A stretch of DNA of 64,000 bases, from NCBI GenBank assembly GCA_964517135.1, contig CAZFBA010000003.1, positions 124,001-188,000 on the forward strand, written 5' to 3'. The position numbers and the translations under genes were made by a program. The notes under the pieces are model-generated. The model did not search any database. It was not told the DNA's origin and saw nothing but the letters and a program-made list of their open reading frames with translations. Numbering within the stretch: the first letter of the stretch is position 1; each line of letters starts with the position of its first letter. The stretch is from CAZFBA01 sp964517135 (GTDB lineage: Bacteria > Cyanobacteriota > Vampirovibrionia > JBFMGH01). Of this stretch, positions 1-7,972 are shown in pieces.

Positions 1-103
1 TTCTTGATACCTGTACATCTGAAGAATAGGCGATACCTGCGTTAATAGATTAATATAATTAGCCAGAGTTATTTAAATAACTTGAATAGAGTTACTATAC
101 GCT

Positions 104-131
104 AAAAAAAAAGGCCAGCAATAAGCTGGTC
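104..131 (-). terminator. Intrinsic terminator after the STAS gene
   Basis: A 7-bp stem (113-119 pairing with 125-131, one G-U pair) with a 5-nt loop is preceded on the plus strand by nine A residues, so the minus-strand transcript has a hairpin followed by a U tract. It lies about 70 bases beyond the stop of the minus-strand STAS gene. A second 7-bp hairpin (153-159 with 163-169, loop of three A) sits between them. Confidence 0.75.
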
Positions 132-202
132 TTTAGTTTGCATTTTCACTTACCCCTGAAAATCAGGGGGTTCTAATGTGGACTCATAGTTGTGGCATTT
201 AA

Positions 203-577
203 TTAGTTGTTTATAGCAACAAATTTTTTGCTTATATCATATTCAGGCTCTTTCATGGCATCCTGTTCGTCTGAACATATTTCTATAAGCCTGTTAAGCC
301 GTGTTTGATATAAGAGTTCTGCTACCTGTGGCTGAAGATTAAAGACTTTGACGCTTGAACCGTTAAAAAGACAGATTTTTTGAATGGATAAAAGTGCTCC
401 TAGCCCCAGGCTGTTAATTTTGTTAATCTTTTCGCAGTTAATAAGTATGTTTTCAACGCTTTTTTCTACAAGTATACTGACGAGTTCTTTTATACTATTA
501 CCAAGAGACCCGCCGAGAATATCTTCTGGTAAGTCTATAATTGAATAATTGCCGACCTGTCTAATTTTTATTTCCAT
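203..577 (-). CDS. STAS-domain protein, anti-sigma factor antagonist-like
   Basis: A 124-residue single-domain STAS protein of the SpoIIAA/RsbV type. In that family the antagonist binds an anti-sigma kinase in a partner switch, and phosphorylation of a conserved Ser releases it. The expected turn is visible as N-S-L-G-L-G around residues 55-60, so Ser56 aligns with the phosphorylated Ser; the usual preceding Asp is Asn. No anti-sigma kinase, PP2C phosphatase or sigma factor is adjacent. The gene stands alone with its own terminator. The Shine-Dalgarno-like AAGGA upstream is rather far (about 14 bases) from the ATG. A second STAS protein is encoded at 42776-43108. The family call is good; which pathway it regulates is unknown. 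Confidence 0.85.
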   Translation of the reverse strand: MEIKIRQVGNYSIIDLPEDILGGSLGNSIKELVSILVEKSVENILINCEKINKINSLGLGALLSIQKICLFNGSSVKVFNLQPQVAELLYQTRLNRLIEICSDEQDAMKEPEYDISKKFVAINN

Positions 578-1032
578 AAGCGTAAAAATTTTCCTTCCTG
601 CAAATTCTCCTGAACCCGGTGAATTTTTAGTTTTTCTTTTCTGAATTTATCATAGCAACTCGATCAAAAAATGGCCAAAATGTTAATTTGAAAGATAAAC
701 AAAAAAAGAATTGAAATATGATCAACTAAAGCATTATTTCTTAATTTCAGGTGTATTCTTAAATTATGTTCATTAAGTTTCGCTACAAACTATACGCATA
801 GCTGTAATCTAGTATTTAAGCTGTTATTCGTTCTTGTTATAGAATCTTATATAAGATTAAGATTTCTTAAAACCCTGTTACAATTAAAGAAACATAATTG
901 TAACATTCGGGGCTATATAATAGTGGTTGTTTTCTGTTTTTAATCGGGTTTCAGGCTTTTATATTAAGCGTTTTTTCGTTTTAAGAAACAAATTTAAATT
1001 CAAATTTGAACTGCTGAAATAAAAAAGAGTGA
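578..1032. other. Gene-free AT-rich interval with palindromes
   Basis: About 455 bases between two minus-strand genes with no convincing coding frame. It holds two perfect palindromic sites, listed separately at 842-857 and 878-903, roughly 270-320 bases upstream of the STAS gene. The rest is AT-rich sequence where a promoter could lie, but none stands out. Confidence 0.5.
842..903. promoter_or_regulatory. Two perfect inverted repeats, possible operator
   Basis: AATCTTATATAAGATT (842-857) is a perfect 16-bp palindrome. TTACAATTA (878-886) and TAATTGTAA (895-903) form a perfect 9-bp inverted repeat with an 8-base spacer. Sites of this size often bind dimeric regulators, but no known operator is recognised and AT-rich DNA makes chance palindromes more likely. 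Confidence 0.3.
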
Positions 1033-1494
1033 TTACTGGCCTGCAGCAATTTTCATAGCTTCTTGATAGCAGGCATCATCAATTTTTTCTTCGTCTTTAA
1101 GAATTGTAATGCCCAGTTCAAGCCCTGTGGTAGCTTCTTCATTGAGTATTCTTATAAATTCTTCACGGTCAAATTCTGCCTCCAGGCAAATTATAGTTGT
1201 TTCAATTAGTGATTCAAGTATTATTTCAGTAACAAAATGGTAATAATCTTCCGGCACAGGAGTTTTAAACATTCTGAGCAGCTCTTTAGTGCACCATTTG
1301 ATTGTCATTTTGATTATTTTTTCCCTGGTATTTGCGGGCTGTATGATAAGGTCTTCCATATCAAGTTTTTTGTTTATACCGGTAGTTAAAAGATTATATA
1401 ATTGTTGTTTTTTGTCTGCATCAATTTTAGGAGGCAGAGACGAAATTTCTGATTTGATGATGTTTTCTGCAAGACTGATTAAATCATTATTCAC
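1033..1494 (-). CDS. Hypothetical protein, 153 aa
   Basis: Soluble, mostly helical, acidic protein with no signal peptide or membrane segment. I do not recognise a domain. A basic, hydrophobic central stretch (about residues 56-75) is followed by an acidic C-terminal half rich in Glu. The ATG at 1494 is preceded by an A/G-rich GAGGTGC that can serve as ribosome binding site. It is transcribed in the same direction as the downstream STAS gene, but 455 bases separate them, so a shared transcript is uncertain. Confidence 0.6.
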   Translation of the reverse strand: MNNDLISLAENIIKSEISSLPPKIDADKKQQLYNLLTTGINKKLDMEDLIIQPANTREKIIKMTIKWCTKELLRMFKTPVPEDYYHFVTEIILESLIETTIICLEAEFDREEFIRILNEEATTGLELGITILKDEEKIDDACYQEAMKIAAGQ

Positions 1495-1608
1495 AATAGC
1501 ACCTCTATCTAATCAATACTTTAATACAGGATACTTCACGAAAAATGAATACTCAAGAGCAATATTGTCTCTTTTTCCAAAAATATTGTTTAAGACAGTT
1601 TAGGGGTT

Positions 1609-1686
1609 TCTGAATAACTTTAAAGTTCTCAGATTCAAGAAATTAGTGTCGCTTGAATCAGTAATTTCTAATTAATCAGAGGTTCC
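1609..1686 (+). repeat. Dispersed palindromic repeat family C, copy 1
   Basis: A 78-bp intergenic element beginning TCTGAATAAC and ending AATCAGAGGTTCC. It matches 23845-23929 and 44633-44712 over its full length with scattered substitutions. Internally GATTCAAGAAATTA is followed by TTGAATC and TAATTTCT, giving imperfect dyad symmetry. It contains no open frame. Confidence 0.75.
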
Positions 1687-1766
1687 TTTTATAAATATAC
1701 TGATCCTTAAAGTAATTACTGAATTCTATCAGCATATATTAATTATCTACGTGGAATGGTATACCT

Positions 1767-1790
1767 AAAAAAAAGCCCGCCTGAGCGGGC
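1767..1790 (-). terminator. Strong intrinsic terminator without an obvious upstream gene
   Basis: A perfect 6-bp G+C stem (1775-1780 with 1785-1790, loop CTGA) lies next to an eight-A run (1767-1774), so it terminates minus-strand transcription. The nearest gene on its upstream side is coaX, which is on the plus strand. An unannotated minus-strand transcript in 1791-2134 is therefore implied. Confidence 0.75.
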
Positions 1791-2134
1791 AATCATTAAA
1801 CGGTAAGTGAACTTCTAGGTAGGTAAGCTTTAAATAAACAAGAGAGAGGAATCAGGTAGATCGGGGTAAAGTAGAGTGCTACTGTATGTTGGGGAATAGA
1901 AAAAATAAAAACAGGGTATATATGTGACTCATAATTCTATATTATCCTGTATTGTGAATTATATCTATCAAGCAATCTGGCGATTTGTTCTCTCATACCG
2001 GGGTGATTTTTGGGTGAGAAATAATGCCTAAAATGCTACTAAAACCCCTCTTTTGACAGGCTTTTTAAGCTGTTTAGGGTATAGTAAATGTCAATTGTAA
2101 TTTCATATTTAGTTACCTGATGTTGTTTTCACCT
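1791..2134 (-). other. Possible small minus-strand transcript region
   Basis: Gene-free stretch ending in the minus-strand terminator at 1767-1790. On the minus strand there is a TTGACA hexamer at 2094-2089, without a good -10 at 16-18 bases, and only very short reading frames (the longest that looks like protein is 19 codons). No tmRNA, 6S, SRP or RNase P RNA signature was recognised. It may encode a small RNA; the evidence is the terminator only. Confidence 0.25.
2053..2085 (+). promoter_or_regulatory. Candidate promoter for coaX
   Basis: A TTGACA hexamer (2053-2058) is followed by TATAGT (2080-2085). The spacer is 21 bases, longer than ideal, so the pairing is tentative. It lies about 95 bases upstream of the chosen coaX start. 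Confidence 0.3.
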
Positions 2135-2180
2135 TATGTTTTTATTACTCTCAGTTTATAGCTTTTTCATGAGGATATTA

Positions 2181-2951
2181 ATGTTACTGGTAGCAGACAC
2201 TGGCAATTCACAAATAACCTTGGGTATTTTTGACGGTGAAACACTTCTCCACAGGTGGGGTATATCAAGTGTAAATGCATTTAGCGAAGATGAATGCGGT
2301 ATAACAATATTAAATTTTCTTGATAAAGCTGATCTTACAGATAAAATAGATGGCATTATTCTCTCCAGTGTGGTTTCTCACCTTACCTGCAAAATTGCAT
2401 CAACATTTAAAAAATACCTGAAACAAGAACCCATAATTGTAAACCATAAAACTAACCTTGGAAACCTGAAACTTAATGTAGAAAAAAATGAAGAAGTCGG
2501 GGCAGATAGAATATGTAATATTGTCGCTGGTTTTACCCTGTATCAATCACCCGTAGTTATTGTCGATATGGGAACAGCAACGACATTCGACGTAGTTACA
2601 GCACAAGGAGAATTTATTGGTGGGGCTATATGTCCCGGTATAGGTATGTCTATAGATTCTCTTGCAGATAAAACTTCTCTTTTGCCCAGAATTGAAGCAG
2701 CACATATTAATGAAGTAATAGCAAGGAATACTGTTACCAACATTCTTTCTGGTACAGTTATTGCTCATGCCGCTATGATAGATGGTATGATTGACAGGAT
2801 AGAAAAAGAACTGGGATTAAAACTAACATCCATAGGCACCGGTGGATATTCAATATTTGTAGAAGACCACCTTTACAGGAAGTTTGACTGCTTTAATCCA
2901 TATTTGACACTTCAGGGCCTTAAAATACTCTATGATCTTAATAGCAAATAA
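2181..2951 (+). CDS. coaX: Type III pantothenate kinase
   Basis: Phosphorylates pantothenate to 4'-phosphopantothenate, the first step of coenzyme A synthesis, in the cytosol. It belongs to the ASKHA-fold CoaX family, about 256 residues as usual. Seen motifs: the phosphate-binding DTGNS at residues 6-10, GADR at 107-110 with the catalytic Asp, the DMGTATTFD loop from 129, and IGTGG near the C-terminus. The open frame reaches back to 2136, but the ATG at 2181 is preferred: GAGGA lies 5 bases upstream and the protein then begins directly with the hydrophobic strand before DTGNS. CoaX enzymes typically need a monovalent cation and are not feedback-inhibited by CoA (family knowledge). It is followed 230 bases later by thiC and may or may not be co-transcribed with it. 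Confidence 0.95.
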   Translation: MLLVADTGNSQITLGIFDGETLLHRWGISSVNAFSEDECGITILNFLDKADLTDKIDGIILSSVVSHLTCKIASTFKKYLKQEPIIVNHKTNLGNLKLNVEKNEEVGADRICNIVAGFTLYQSPVVIVDMGTATTFDVVTAQGEFIGGAICPGIGMSIDSLADKTSLLPRIEAAHINEVIARNTVTNILSGTVIAHAAMIDGMIDRIEKELGLKLTSIGTGGYSIFVEDHLYRKFDCFNPYLTLQGLKILYDLNSK

Positions 2952-2995
2952 CCAGCAGAATAGATTTTTAGAAATGTTTAATTTTCTCTGTCATT

Positions 2996-3004
2996 TGATA
3001 TAAT
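2996..3004 (+). promoter_or_regulatory. Extended -10 promoter candidate upstream of thiC
   Basis: TGATATAAT forms an extended -10 (TG, one base, then consensus TATAAT at 2999-3004). Its use would give thiC a leader of about 170 bases. No TPP-riboswitch signature (CTGAGA with the matching P4/P5 strands) was seen in that leader. Confidence 0.45.
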
Positions 3005-3183
3005 CTTTAAGATGGTACTTAACTTAATAAGCTTGCTATTCAAGCTTTAAAGATAATTAAAAACCCCGAATAACTGTAATAAACAAAAGAAAAGCAACAT
3101 GAATTAATTGCCTGACAGTTGTTTTTATGATAGCTTAATAAATTATTTCAGTAAAATAAGCTAGAATAAAGAAGGTTAAAAGA

Positions 3184-4473
3184 ATGACACAATTATTATC
3201 TGCAAAAGCAGGAAAAATAACCCCCGAAATGGAACAGGTAGCCCGGCACGAAAACGTTGATCCTGCTGTGCTGATGAAGAAAATAGCTGACGGAACAGTC
3301 GTTATACTTGCCAGCACTAATCATAACAACGTTACACCAACAGGCGTTGGCGAAGGCCTCAAAGTTAAAGTCAATGCAAACATCGGAACATCACATAAAA
3401 AATGTGATCTCGAAAACGAAAAGCAAAAAATTAAAGTATCAGAACAGTTTCAGGCCGATACAGTGATGGATCTCTCTACAGGAGGCGATATAGACTTTAT
3501 CAGAAAAGAGCTTATATCATCAACATCACTGCCCCTCGGAACAGTTCCAATTTATCAATCAGCTGTCAGAGCTATTAATAACGAAGATACCATAGAAAAG
3601 CTTGACGAAGACCAGCTTTTTAGAGATATAGAGAACCACTGCCGTGATGGAGTAGACTTTATAACAGTTCACTGCGGCGTAACACTTGAAGTAGTTGAAA
3701 AACTTAAACAACAGGGTCGAATATGCGGTATTGTAAGCCGTGGCGGCTCAATGCTTGCAACCTGGATGGAAATCAAAAAAAGGCAAAACCCTCTCTATGA
3801 ACGCTATGATGACCTTCTTGATATAGCTAAAACTTATGATACAACACTTTCTCTGGGTGACGGCCTTAGACCCGGCTGCGGCAACGATGCTGGCGACAGA
3901 GCTCAGTATGCTGAATCAATTGTACTGGGAGAACTGGTTCAAAGAGCCAGAGAAGCCGGTGTACAGGCAATGATAGAAGGCCCCGGGCATGTCCCACTTC
4001 ATATGATAAGCGGAATGATGCAACAAACCAAAAGAATAACTGGCGGAGCACCTCTTTATGTCCTTGGCCCTCTGGTAACAGATGTGGCCCCGGGATATGA
4101 TCATATTACTTCTGCTATCGGTGGTGCTATAGCTGCCAGCTCAGGTGCTGATTTTCTATGTTACGTTACCCCAAGCGAACATCTGGGCCTGCCAGAAGCA
4201 GAACAGGTAAAAGCAGGCATTATTGCAACCAGAATCGCTGCACACGCTGCAGACATAGCTAACGGTAACCCTCAGGCTATTCAAAGAGACCTGGAGATGT
4301 CTAAAGCCCGCTATGCTATCGACTGGAAAACACAGGCTCAATACAGCCTGGACCCTACAGTCTTTGAAAGCTACGGCCTGCTGGATGAAAAAGAAGAATT
4401 CGCCTGCACAATGTGCGGCAAGTTTTGCTCGATGAAACAAATGCAAAAACATTTTGTAACATCTGAAAAATAA
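3184..4473 (+). CDS. thiC: Phosphomethylpyrimidine synthase ThiC
   Basis: Radical SAM enzyme that converts aminoimidazole ribotide to hydroxymethylpyrimidine phosphate for thiamin synthesis. The 429 residues match the short bacterial form lacking the long N-terminal extension of enterobacterial or plant enzymes. The C-terminal cluster motif is CTMCGKFC, residues 408-415, that is Cys-x2-Cys-x3-Cys; the textbook ThiC motif is Cys-x2-Cys-x4-Cys, so this copy is one residue shorter. Conserved blocks around SRGGS, GDGLRPGCGNDAGDRAQ and EGPGHVP are intact. GAAGG sits 8 bases before the ATG. The paralogue BzaF (5-hydroxybenzimidazole synthase) is a less likely alternative; thiL elsewhere in the window fits a thiamin role. 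Confidence 0.93.
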   Translation: MTQLLSAKAGKITPEMEQVARHENVDPAVLMKKIADGTVVILASTNHNNVTPTGVGEGLKVKVNANIGTSHKKCDLENEKQKIKVSEQFQADTVMDLSTGGDIDFIRKELISSTSLPLGTVPIYQSAVRAINNEDTIEKLDEDQLFRDIENHCRDGVDFITVHCGVTLEVVEKLKQQGRICGIVSRGGSMLATWMEIKKRQNPLYERYDDLLDIAKTYDTTLSLGDGLRPGCGNDAGDRAQYAESIVLGELVQRAREAGVQAMIEGPGHVPLHMISGMMQQTKRITGGAPLYVLGPLVTDVAPGYDHITSAIGGAIAASSGADFLCYVTPSEHLGLPEAEQVKAGIIATRIAAHAADIANGNPQAIQRDLEMSKARYAIDWKTQAQYSLDPTVFESYGLLDEKEEFACTMCGKFCSMKQMQKHFVTSEK

Positions 4474-4564
4474 TACTATACTGATCCTTAAAAGTTATGT
4501 ATAGATTCCAGATTATAGAGGCCTAATGGTATAAGATATTTTTAACCACCAGAAAGGATCCCAA

Positions 4565-5113
4565 ATGACCAGTATAATTAAAGGCCATATTGTTGTAGTA
4601 ATGTTTGCTTTTATGCTGTCTGCCTGCTCAGCCCCACAGGAGGCAGAAGACATTAATACTCAAATAGCTCTTATCGATAAAGCTGATGGGCTCAGCTATG
4701 AACTGGCATTTGAGCTTCTTGAACTGGAAACTATCTGCTTCGGCCAGGATTTTGCGATAGAAACCGAACCTGCAAAAATTGATGATAATAAATCCACCAT
4801 TATCGCAATGGATACAGAAAGTTTAATTTCTGCACTCCACGTAACACCTGACGAAGTTGAAAAAAATGTTGAAATAGCACTAAAAGGCAGCGAAAAATTT
4901 AACTATGAAGAGAGTGCTTCTCAAATCAGACAAACTTTACAGTCTGCAAAAAGCAAGTATGACGAGGCCAAGAATCATTTTGACAGACGAAAAGAAGATA
5001 AACAGAGCTATAAGGCTTATTGCTCGCATTTTGTTCAGGCCGGTAAACATTATAAATTGCTCTCAACGCAACTTAATACACTTGAAGAAGATCTTGAGGC
5101 AAGATCCAGATAA
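4565..5113 (+). CDS. Putative lipoprotein, 182 aa
   Basis: The N-terminus has a short basic region, a hydrophobic stretch and a lipobox L-S-A-C ending at residue 21, so the mature protein is probably lipid-anchored in the periplasm or outer membrane. The mature part is helical and Lys/Glu-rich, with a likely coiled coil in the last 70 residues. No domain is recognised. AAAGGA lies about 8 bases upstream of the ATG. The gene is convergent with the next one, with only 17 bases between the stops and no clear terminator. Confidence 0.75.
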   Translation: MTSIIKGHIVVVMFAFMLSACSAPQEAEDINTQIALIDKADGLSYELAFELLELETICFGQDFAIETEPAKIDDNKSTIIAMDTESLISALHVTPDEVEKNVEIALKGSEKFNYEESASQIRQTLQSAKSKYDEAKNHFDRRKEDKQSYKAYCSHFVQAGKHYKLLSTQLNTLEEDLEARSR

Positions 5114-5130
5114 ATTGGTAATGCTAAAGT

Positions 5131-5571
5131 TTATGGAAGCCTACTATGCAGGTTCACCAGGGCATAAAGCTCATACCTATCATAAATAAGATTTATTTGA
5201 GCCATTCTTCCATTATTGATAATTTCTATATTTGCGCTGGGGCTTGATTTCTGGTAAGAAAGCTCTTTATAATCGACTATTGTAGCGGTACCAACTACTT
5301 TGCCGTTGCGGCGAAAATTGATTTCAGAAGGCACTTCCCCGCTTGAAAGAGGCTCCAGCAAATAGTGACCTGCAGGCAGAGGTGGGTCATATGCGTTACA
5401 GCTGAACTTGGAAGGCATAATAAGAAGCGCAAACCCACTTTTCAGGTAATATTCATAAGTTTGCCTCTTTTCTCCAACCCCTGAGGTGTAAAAGTCACCG
5501 GGATGATTGGGGTGCTCAAACCCGATCACGCTCTTTGAGAGTATACTCAGGGTCAACAATAATTCAATCAT
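5131..5571 (-). CDS. Hypothetical secreted protein, 146 aa
   Basis: A short N-terminal hydrophobic stretch (residues 2-17) looks like a signal peptide or membrane anchor, followed by a beta-rich, Gly/Pro-containing domain. No family is recognised. The annotated ATG has no good ribosome binding site, and in-frame TTG codons lie just inside, so the start is uncertain. Confidence 0.6.
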   Translation of the reverse strand: MIELLLTLSILSKSVIGFEHPNHPGDFYTSGVGEKRQTYEYYLKSGFALLIMPSKFSCNAYDPPLPAGHYLLEPLSSGEVPSEINFRRNGKVVGTATIVDYKELSYQKSSPSANIEIINNGRMAQINLIYDRYELYALVNLHSRLP

Positions 5572-5716
5572 GTTTTTATTTTATCTTTTTTGGGTATCCA
5601 GCACATAATTTTAATGATGTATTTTTGAAAATCAATATTTGATAGGGGCAAAGGGTTAATTTTAGAACAAAAACCAGAGCTGGCAGTGGCCAAAACCCGA
5701 CCTACTATCTCTTCAA

Positions 5717-7090
5717 TCAGTTGCCTTCTGATGGCAACTTCTTATCAGTTATGGCTATAAAGTCTTCAAAATGTTTGAACGGGTTTTCTGAAGAGCTCAC
5801 TTTTTTAGGGGGTACGAATGGTTGAAGTTTATTAAATGAAGACACCTTTGCGTTTTTATTTATGTCATTTTGTTTCACAGAATTCTGTTTTTCTTGTTGC
5901 AGGCTATCTGCTTTTTCTTCTTTGCTAAATAGCTTAAATAATCTGCCTGTAATAGCATTGTTAAATAATGGCAGAGCTATATTTAACAGGAAAAATGTCT
6001 GAAACAGAGTTACCAGCATAGATTGAAAGCCTTTTGATCTTATAGCGTCTAATTTGTATGTGTTTGTAGCAAGTTTAGTTGCTTTATTAATCATTGGTTC
6101 AGACCCTTTGAGAAAAATGACTGATACAATCTGATCAACAAATTTTCTCATTGCCATATATGGTGCTCCACTTGCAAGTAATATAAGTGGTTTTGCTGTT
6201 CCGTCGGCAATTCTTGTTCTAATCAACATAACAGTAGAAGAGATATTGTTTTCTTTAACCATAAATTTTTCTAACTTTTTACCGAGTGCAGGCCCGAATT
6301 TTTTTCCTAACAGTGCTATCGGTATTAAACTTAAACCAAAATAAAGAACTTTTTTAAAGAAGTTGCTAAAACCTTCGCTGGCTTTATCTTTGTTTTTAAT
6401 TATCTGTTTATTGCTCACAGTATTACTAACAAAATTAATGCTGTTAACAGTGAATTTTCCAATTAGTCTGGATATATTCTCTACTGGAGCTGTAACAGGC
6501 TTAAGGACAAGCTTAACAGCATTTTTAACAGTTCTATGGGTATTGATAACAGTATTTGTGATGGTTTGCCCTAATATTTTTTCTGAAGCAGCTTTAATTT
6601 TATTGATTATTTTTTGTTTAAAGATTTCAAATTTTTCTTTTCTTTCTTGCTGAGTTTTTTCTTCGTTTGGCATAATCTTTTTGCCAGTTAGTTTTTCGCT
6701 AACAAAATTAGCCAATTTGGTTAGTACAGATGAATTTAACAACGGCATCAACACACTTGTTAGAATAAAATAGCCAATAAAGAAGTTAAAAAATTCTACT
6801 GAACCCGAGATAGCTTTAGGGTCTTTATATTTGAACATATTTTTAGCAAGAAACTTACCAGCCTTGGGTACCAGTGGAAAAATAGTCATCTGTAAAGCAA
6901 TAGCGAGAGAATAATCCATGCCTTGCCAGAGTGCAGCGTGGGTTCTTGTTTCTTTATCGGTTTTTTTGTCAAGCAATGTTAGCGGAGATCTTACAACTAA
7001 AGACGCAACATCAGTAGACATCCCCACTAATCTACTATCTTTGCCGAAGTTATAAAACCCCGTTAAAATCGATGAGCTTATTCCACCCAT
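5717..7090 (-). CDS. Hypothetical multi-segment membrane protein, 457 aa
   Basis: A basic protein with several hydrophobic stretches (around residues 60-80, 95-120, 245-265 and 355-380) separated by Lys-rich loops, including a long charged region at 140-240 and a Lys/Gln/Asn-rich tail. The two halves look loosely alike: each has a hydrophobic segment followed by short 'NS-x-L/I-T' stretches, which hints at internal duplication. I do not recognise the family; the N-terminus starting MGGISSSILTGFYNFG resembles conserved hypotheticals recalled from Melainabacteria. The 3' end overlaps a short TTGCC/GGCAA dyad that recurs at 23701 and 53795. Confidence 0.65.
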   Translation of the reverse strand: MGGISSSILTGFYNFGKDSRLVGMSTDVASLVVRSPLTLLDKKTDKETRTHAALWQGMDYSLAIALQMTIFPLVPKAGKFLAKNMFKYKDPKAISGSVEFFNFFIGYFILTSVLMPLLNSSVLTKLANFVSEKLTGKKIMPNEEKTQQERKEKFEIFKQKIINKIKAASEKILGQTITNTVINTHRTVKNAVKLVLKPVTAPVENISRLIGKFTVNSINFVSNTVSNKQIIKNKDKASEGFSNFFKKVLYFGLSLIPIALLGKKFGPALGKKLEKFMVKENNISSTVMLIRTRIADGTAKPLILLASGAPYMAMRKFVDQIVSVIFLKGSEPMINKATKLATNTYKLDAIRSKGFQSMLVTLFQTFFLLNIALPLFNNAITGRLFKLFSKEEKADSLQQEKQNSVKQNDINKNAKVSSFNKLQPFVPPKKVSSSENPFKHFEDFIAITDKKLPSEGN

Positions 7091-7192
7091 ATTAAAACTC
7101 TATTTATTTTCCCCCCTGTATAATTGAAGTTTTTCCCCCGAATTATTATACATATTATTTTATATTAAAGATGAAATATAATAAAGGGGGTC

Positions 7193-7222
7193 ACTGAATA
7201 AATTGTGTATTCACAGATTCAA
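7193..7222 (+). repeat. Repeat family C, partial copy
   Basis: About 30 bases resembling the left half of the family C element: CTGAATAAATTG, then a short stretch, then CACAGATTCAA. The right half is missing. It marks the edge of a repeat-rich gene-free zone. Confidence 0.45.
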
Positions 7223-7412
7223 TAAAAGCCCTCCGGGTCTTTTACAGGGTCAATTGGTGACCACGCACCTTCTTTGCTAAGTCCTCTACCCTATTTATAC
7301 CCGATTTGGGTGTAAAAAGTCGCATTTTTAGGGCACTTTTGGCAAAATTGTTACAATTTTTTACATTATAAGGACGTTTTGAGCTTTGACGACGTTGTTT
7401 TTCAGCAATCAG

Positions 7413-7560
7413 CGGCCCGCCCTCCCACCCCAGGAGTCGGGTTATGGTTCGGTTCGGTACGCTCACCTCACCAAACCCTCCTTTAGCGAGGTAACAGGGC
7501 TATAACCTCTGCAAACATGACTCCAGACAGGCTCAAGCGAACGAAAACTTGAGTGAGCGG
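7413..7560 (+). repeat. GC-rich dispersed repeat family A, copy 1
   Basis: A composite intergenic element with these recognisable blocks in order: GCCCGCCC...CCCAGG, AACCCTCCTTTAGCGAGG, CTCTGCAAACATGACTCCAG and CTCAAGCGAACGAAAACTTG followed by AGTGAGCG. The same blocks in the same order occur inverted at 39852-40021 and, more diverged, at 58014-58135. It is clearly richer in G+C than the surrounding genes. Short open frames across it are not credible. Confidence 0.7.
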
Positions 7561-7588
7561 TGGTGTGACCACCACATGGGGTTCTTTG

Positions 7589-7655
7589 TGTCATCCTGAG
7601 CGCAGCGAAGGATCTATTTATAAAAGATTCTTCGGGCTTTGCCCTCAGAATGACA
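7589..7655 (+). repeat. Imperfect inverted repeat, extragenic palindrome
   Basis: The left arm begins TGTCATCCTGAGCGCAGCG, and the right arm read on the other strand begins TGTCATTCTGAGGGCAAAG; together they form a roughly 26-bp imperfect stem around a short AT loop. Similar 'TGTCATTCTGAGC' palindromes are known as abundant extragenic repeats in several bacterial phyla. Only this copy was seen here. Confidence 0.6.
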
Positions 7656-7707
7656 GGTCAAAAACAATTATAATACATATTGTAAGGGAACTTGCTGTGG
7701 ATAAGCA

Positions 7708-7748
7708 AACAAACCCTCCTTTAGCGAGGGAACAGAAGTCACGCACCC
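7708..7748 (+). repeat. Repeat family A fragment
   Basis: Repeats the AAACCCTCCTTTAGCGAGGG block, with CACGCACCC after it. In copy 2 (39852-40021) the same two blocks occur, but with CACGCACCCC before the block when read on the repeat strand. Confidence 0.55.
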
Positions 7749-7786
7749 AGATATAATTGAATCGTCGTGGGACCGCCAGGGGACAG

Positions 7787-7822
7787 CCTGCTTTGCAGGC
7801 GAAAGGGGGCTTCGCCCCCTTT
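7787..7822 (+). other. Two adjacent GC-rich hairpins
   Basis: CCTGCTTTGCAGG (7787-7799) is followed by a near-perfect 9-bp stem AAAGGGGGC / GCCCCCTTT with loop TTC (7802-7822). The second resembles an intrinsic terminator but is followed by ATGTGG, not a T run. It lies just upstream of the peptide-gene promoter and may insulate it. Confidence 0.45.
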
Positions 7823-7869
7823 ATGTGGTTCAGCGGCGACCACGCCGCCACTTCAAACTAAGATTCTTG

Positions 7870-7898
7870 TTGACAAAGACTTATGGCTATTATTTGAT
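7870..7898 (+). promoter_or_regulatory. Candidate sigma70 promoter for the RiPP operon
   Basis: A perfect -35 TTGACA (7870-7875), a 17-base spacer and TTTGAT (7893-7898) as -10. Transcription would start about 65 bases before the peptide gene. No other good promoter is seen between the repeats and the gene. Confidence 0.5.
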
Positions 7899-7972
7899 AG
7901 ATAATAATAAAATCCCTCAATTAATTATCTTTTAACCGGTAGGTGCAGAAGCTTTTCTGAAAGGAGAATTAT

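Noticed and set aside
3005..3183. TPP riboswitch upstream of thiC
   Set aside because: The conserved CTGAGA and matching stem elements were looked for and not found.
4905..5189. 94-codon frame overlapping the lipoprotein gene
   Set aside because: Lies mostly inside the lipoprotein gene in another frame; the lipoprotein has a signal peptide, lipobox and ribosome binding site.
7802..7822. Terminator on the plus strand
   Set aside because: The stem is strong but no T run follows and no plus-strand gene precedes it; it is better treated as part of the repeat zone.
7242..7851. Several 67-74-codon frames on both strands
   Set aside because: They run through repeats A and the extragenic palindrome, lack ribosome binding sites and look like no protein family.
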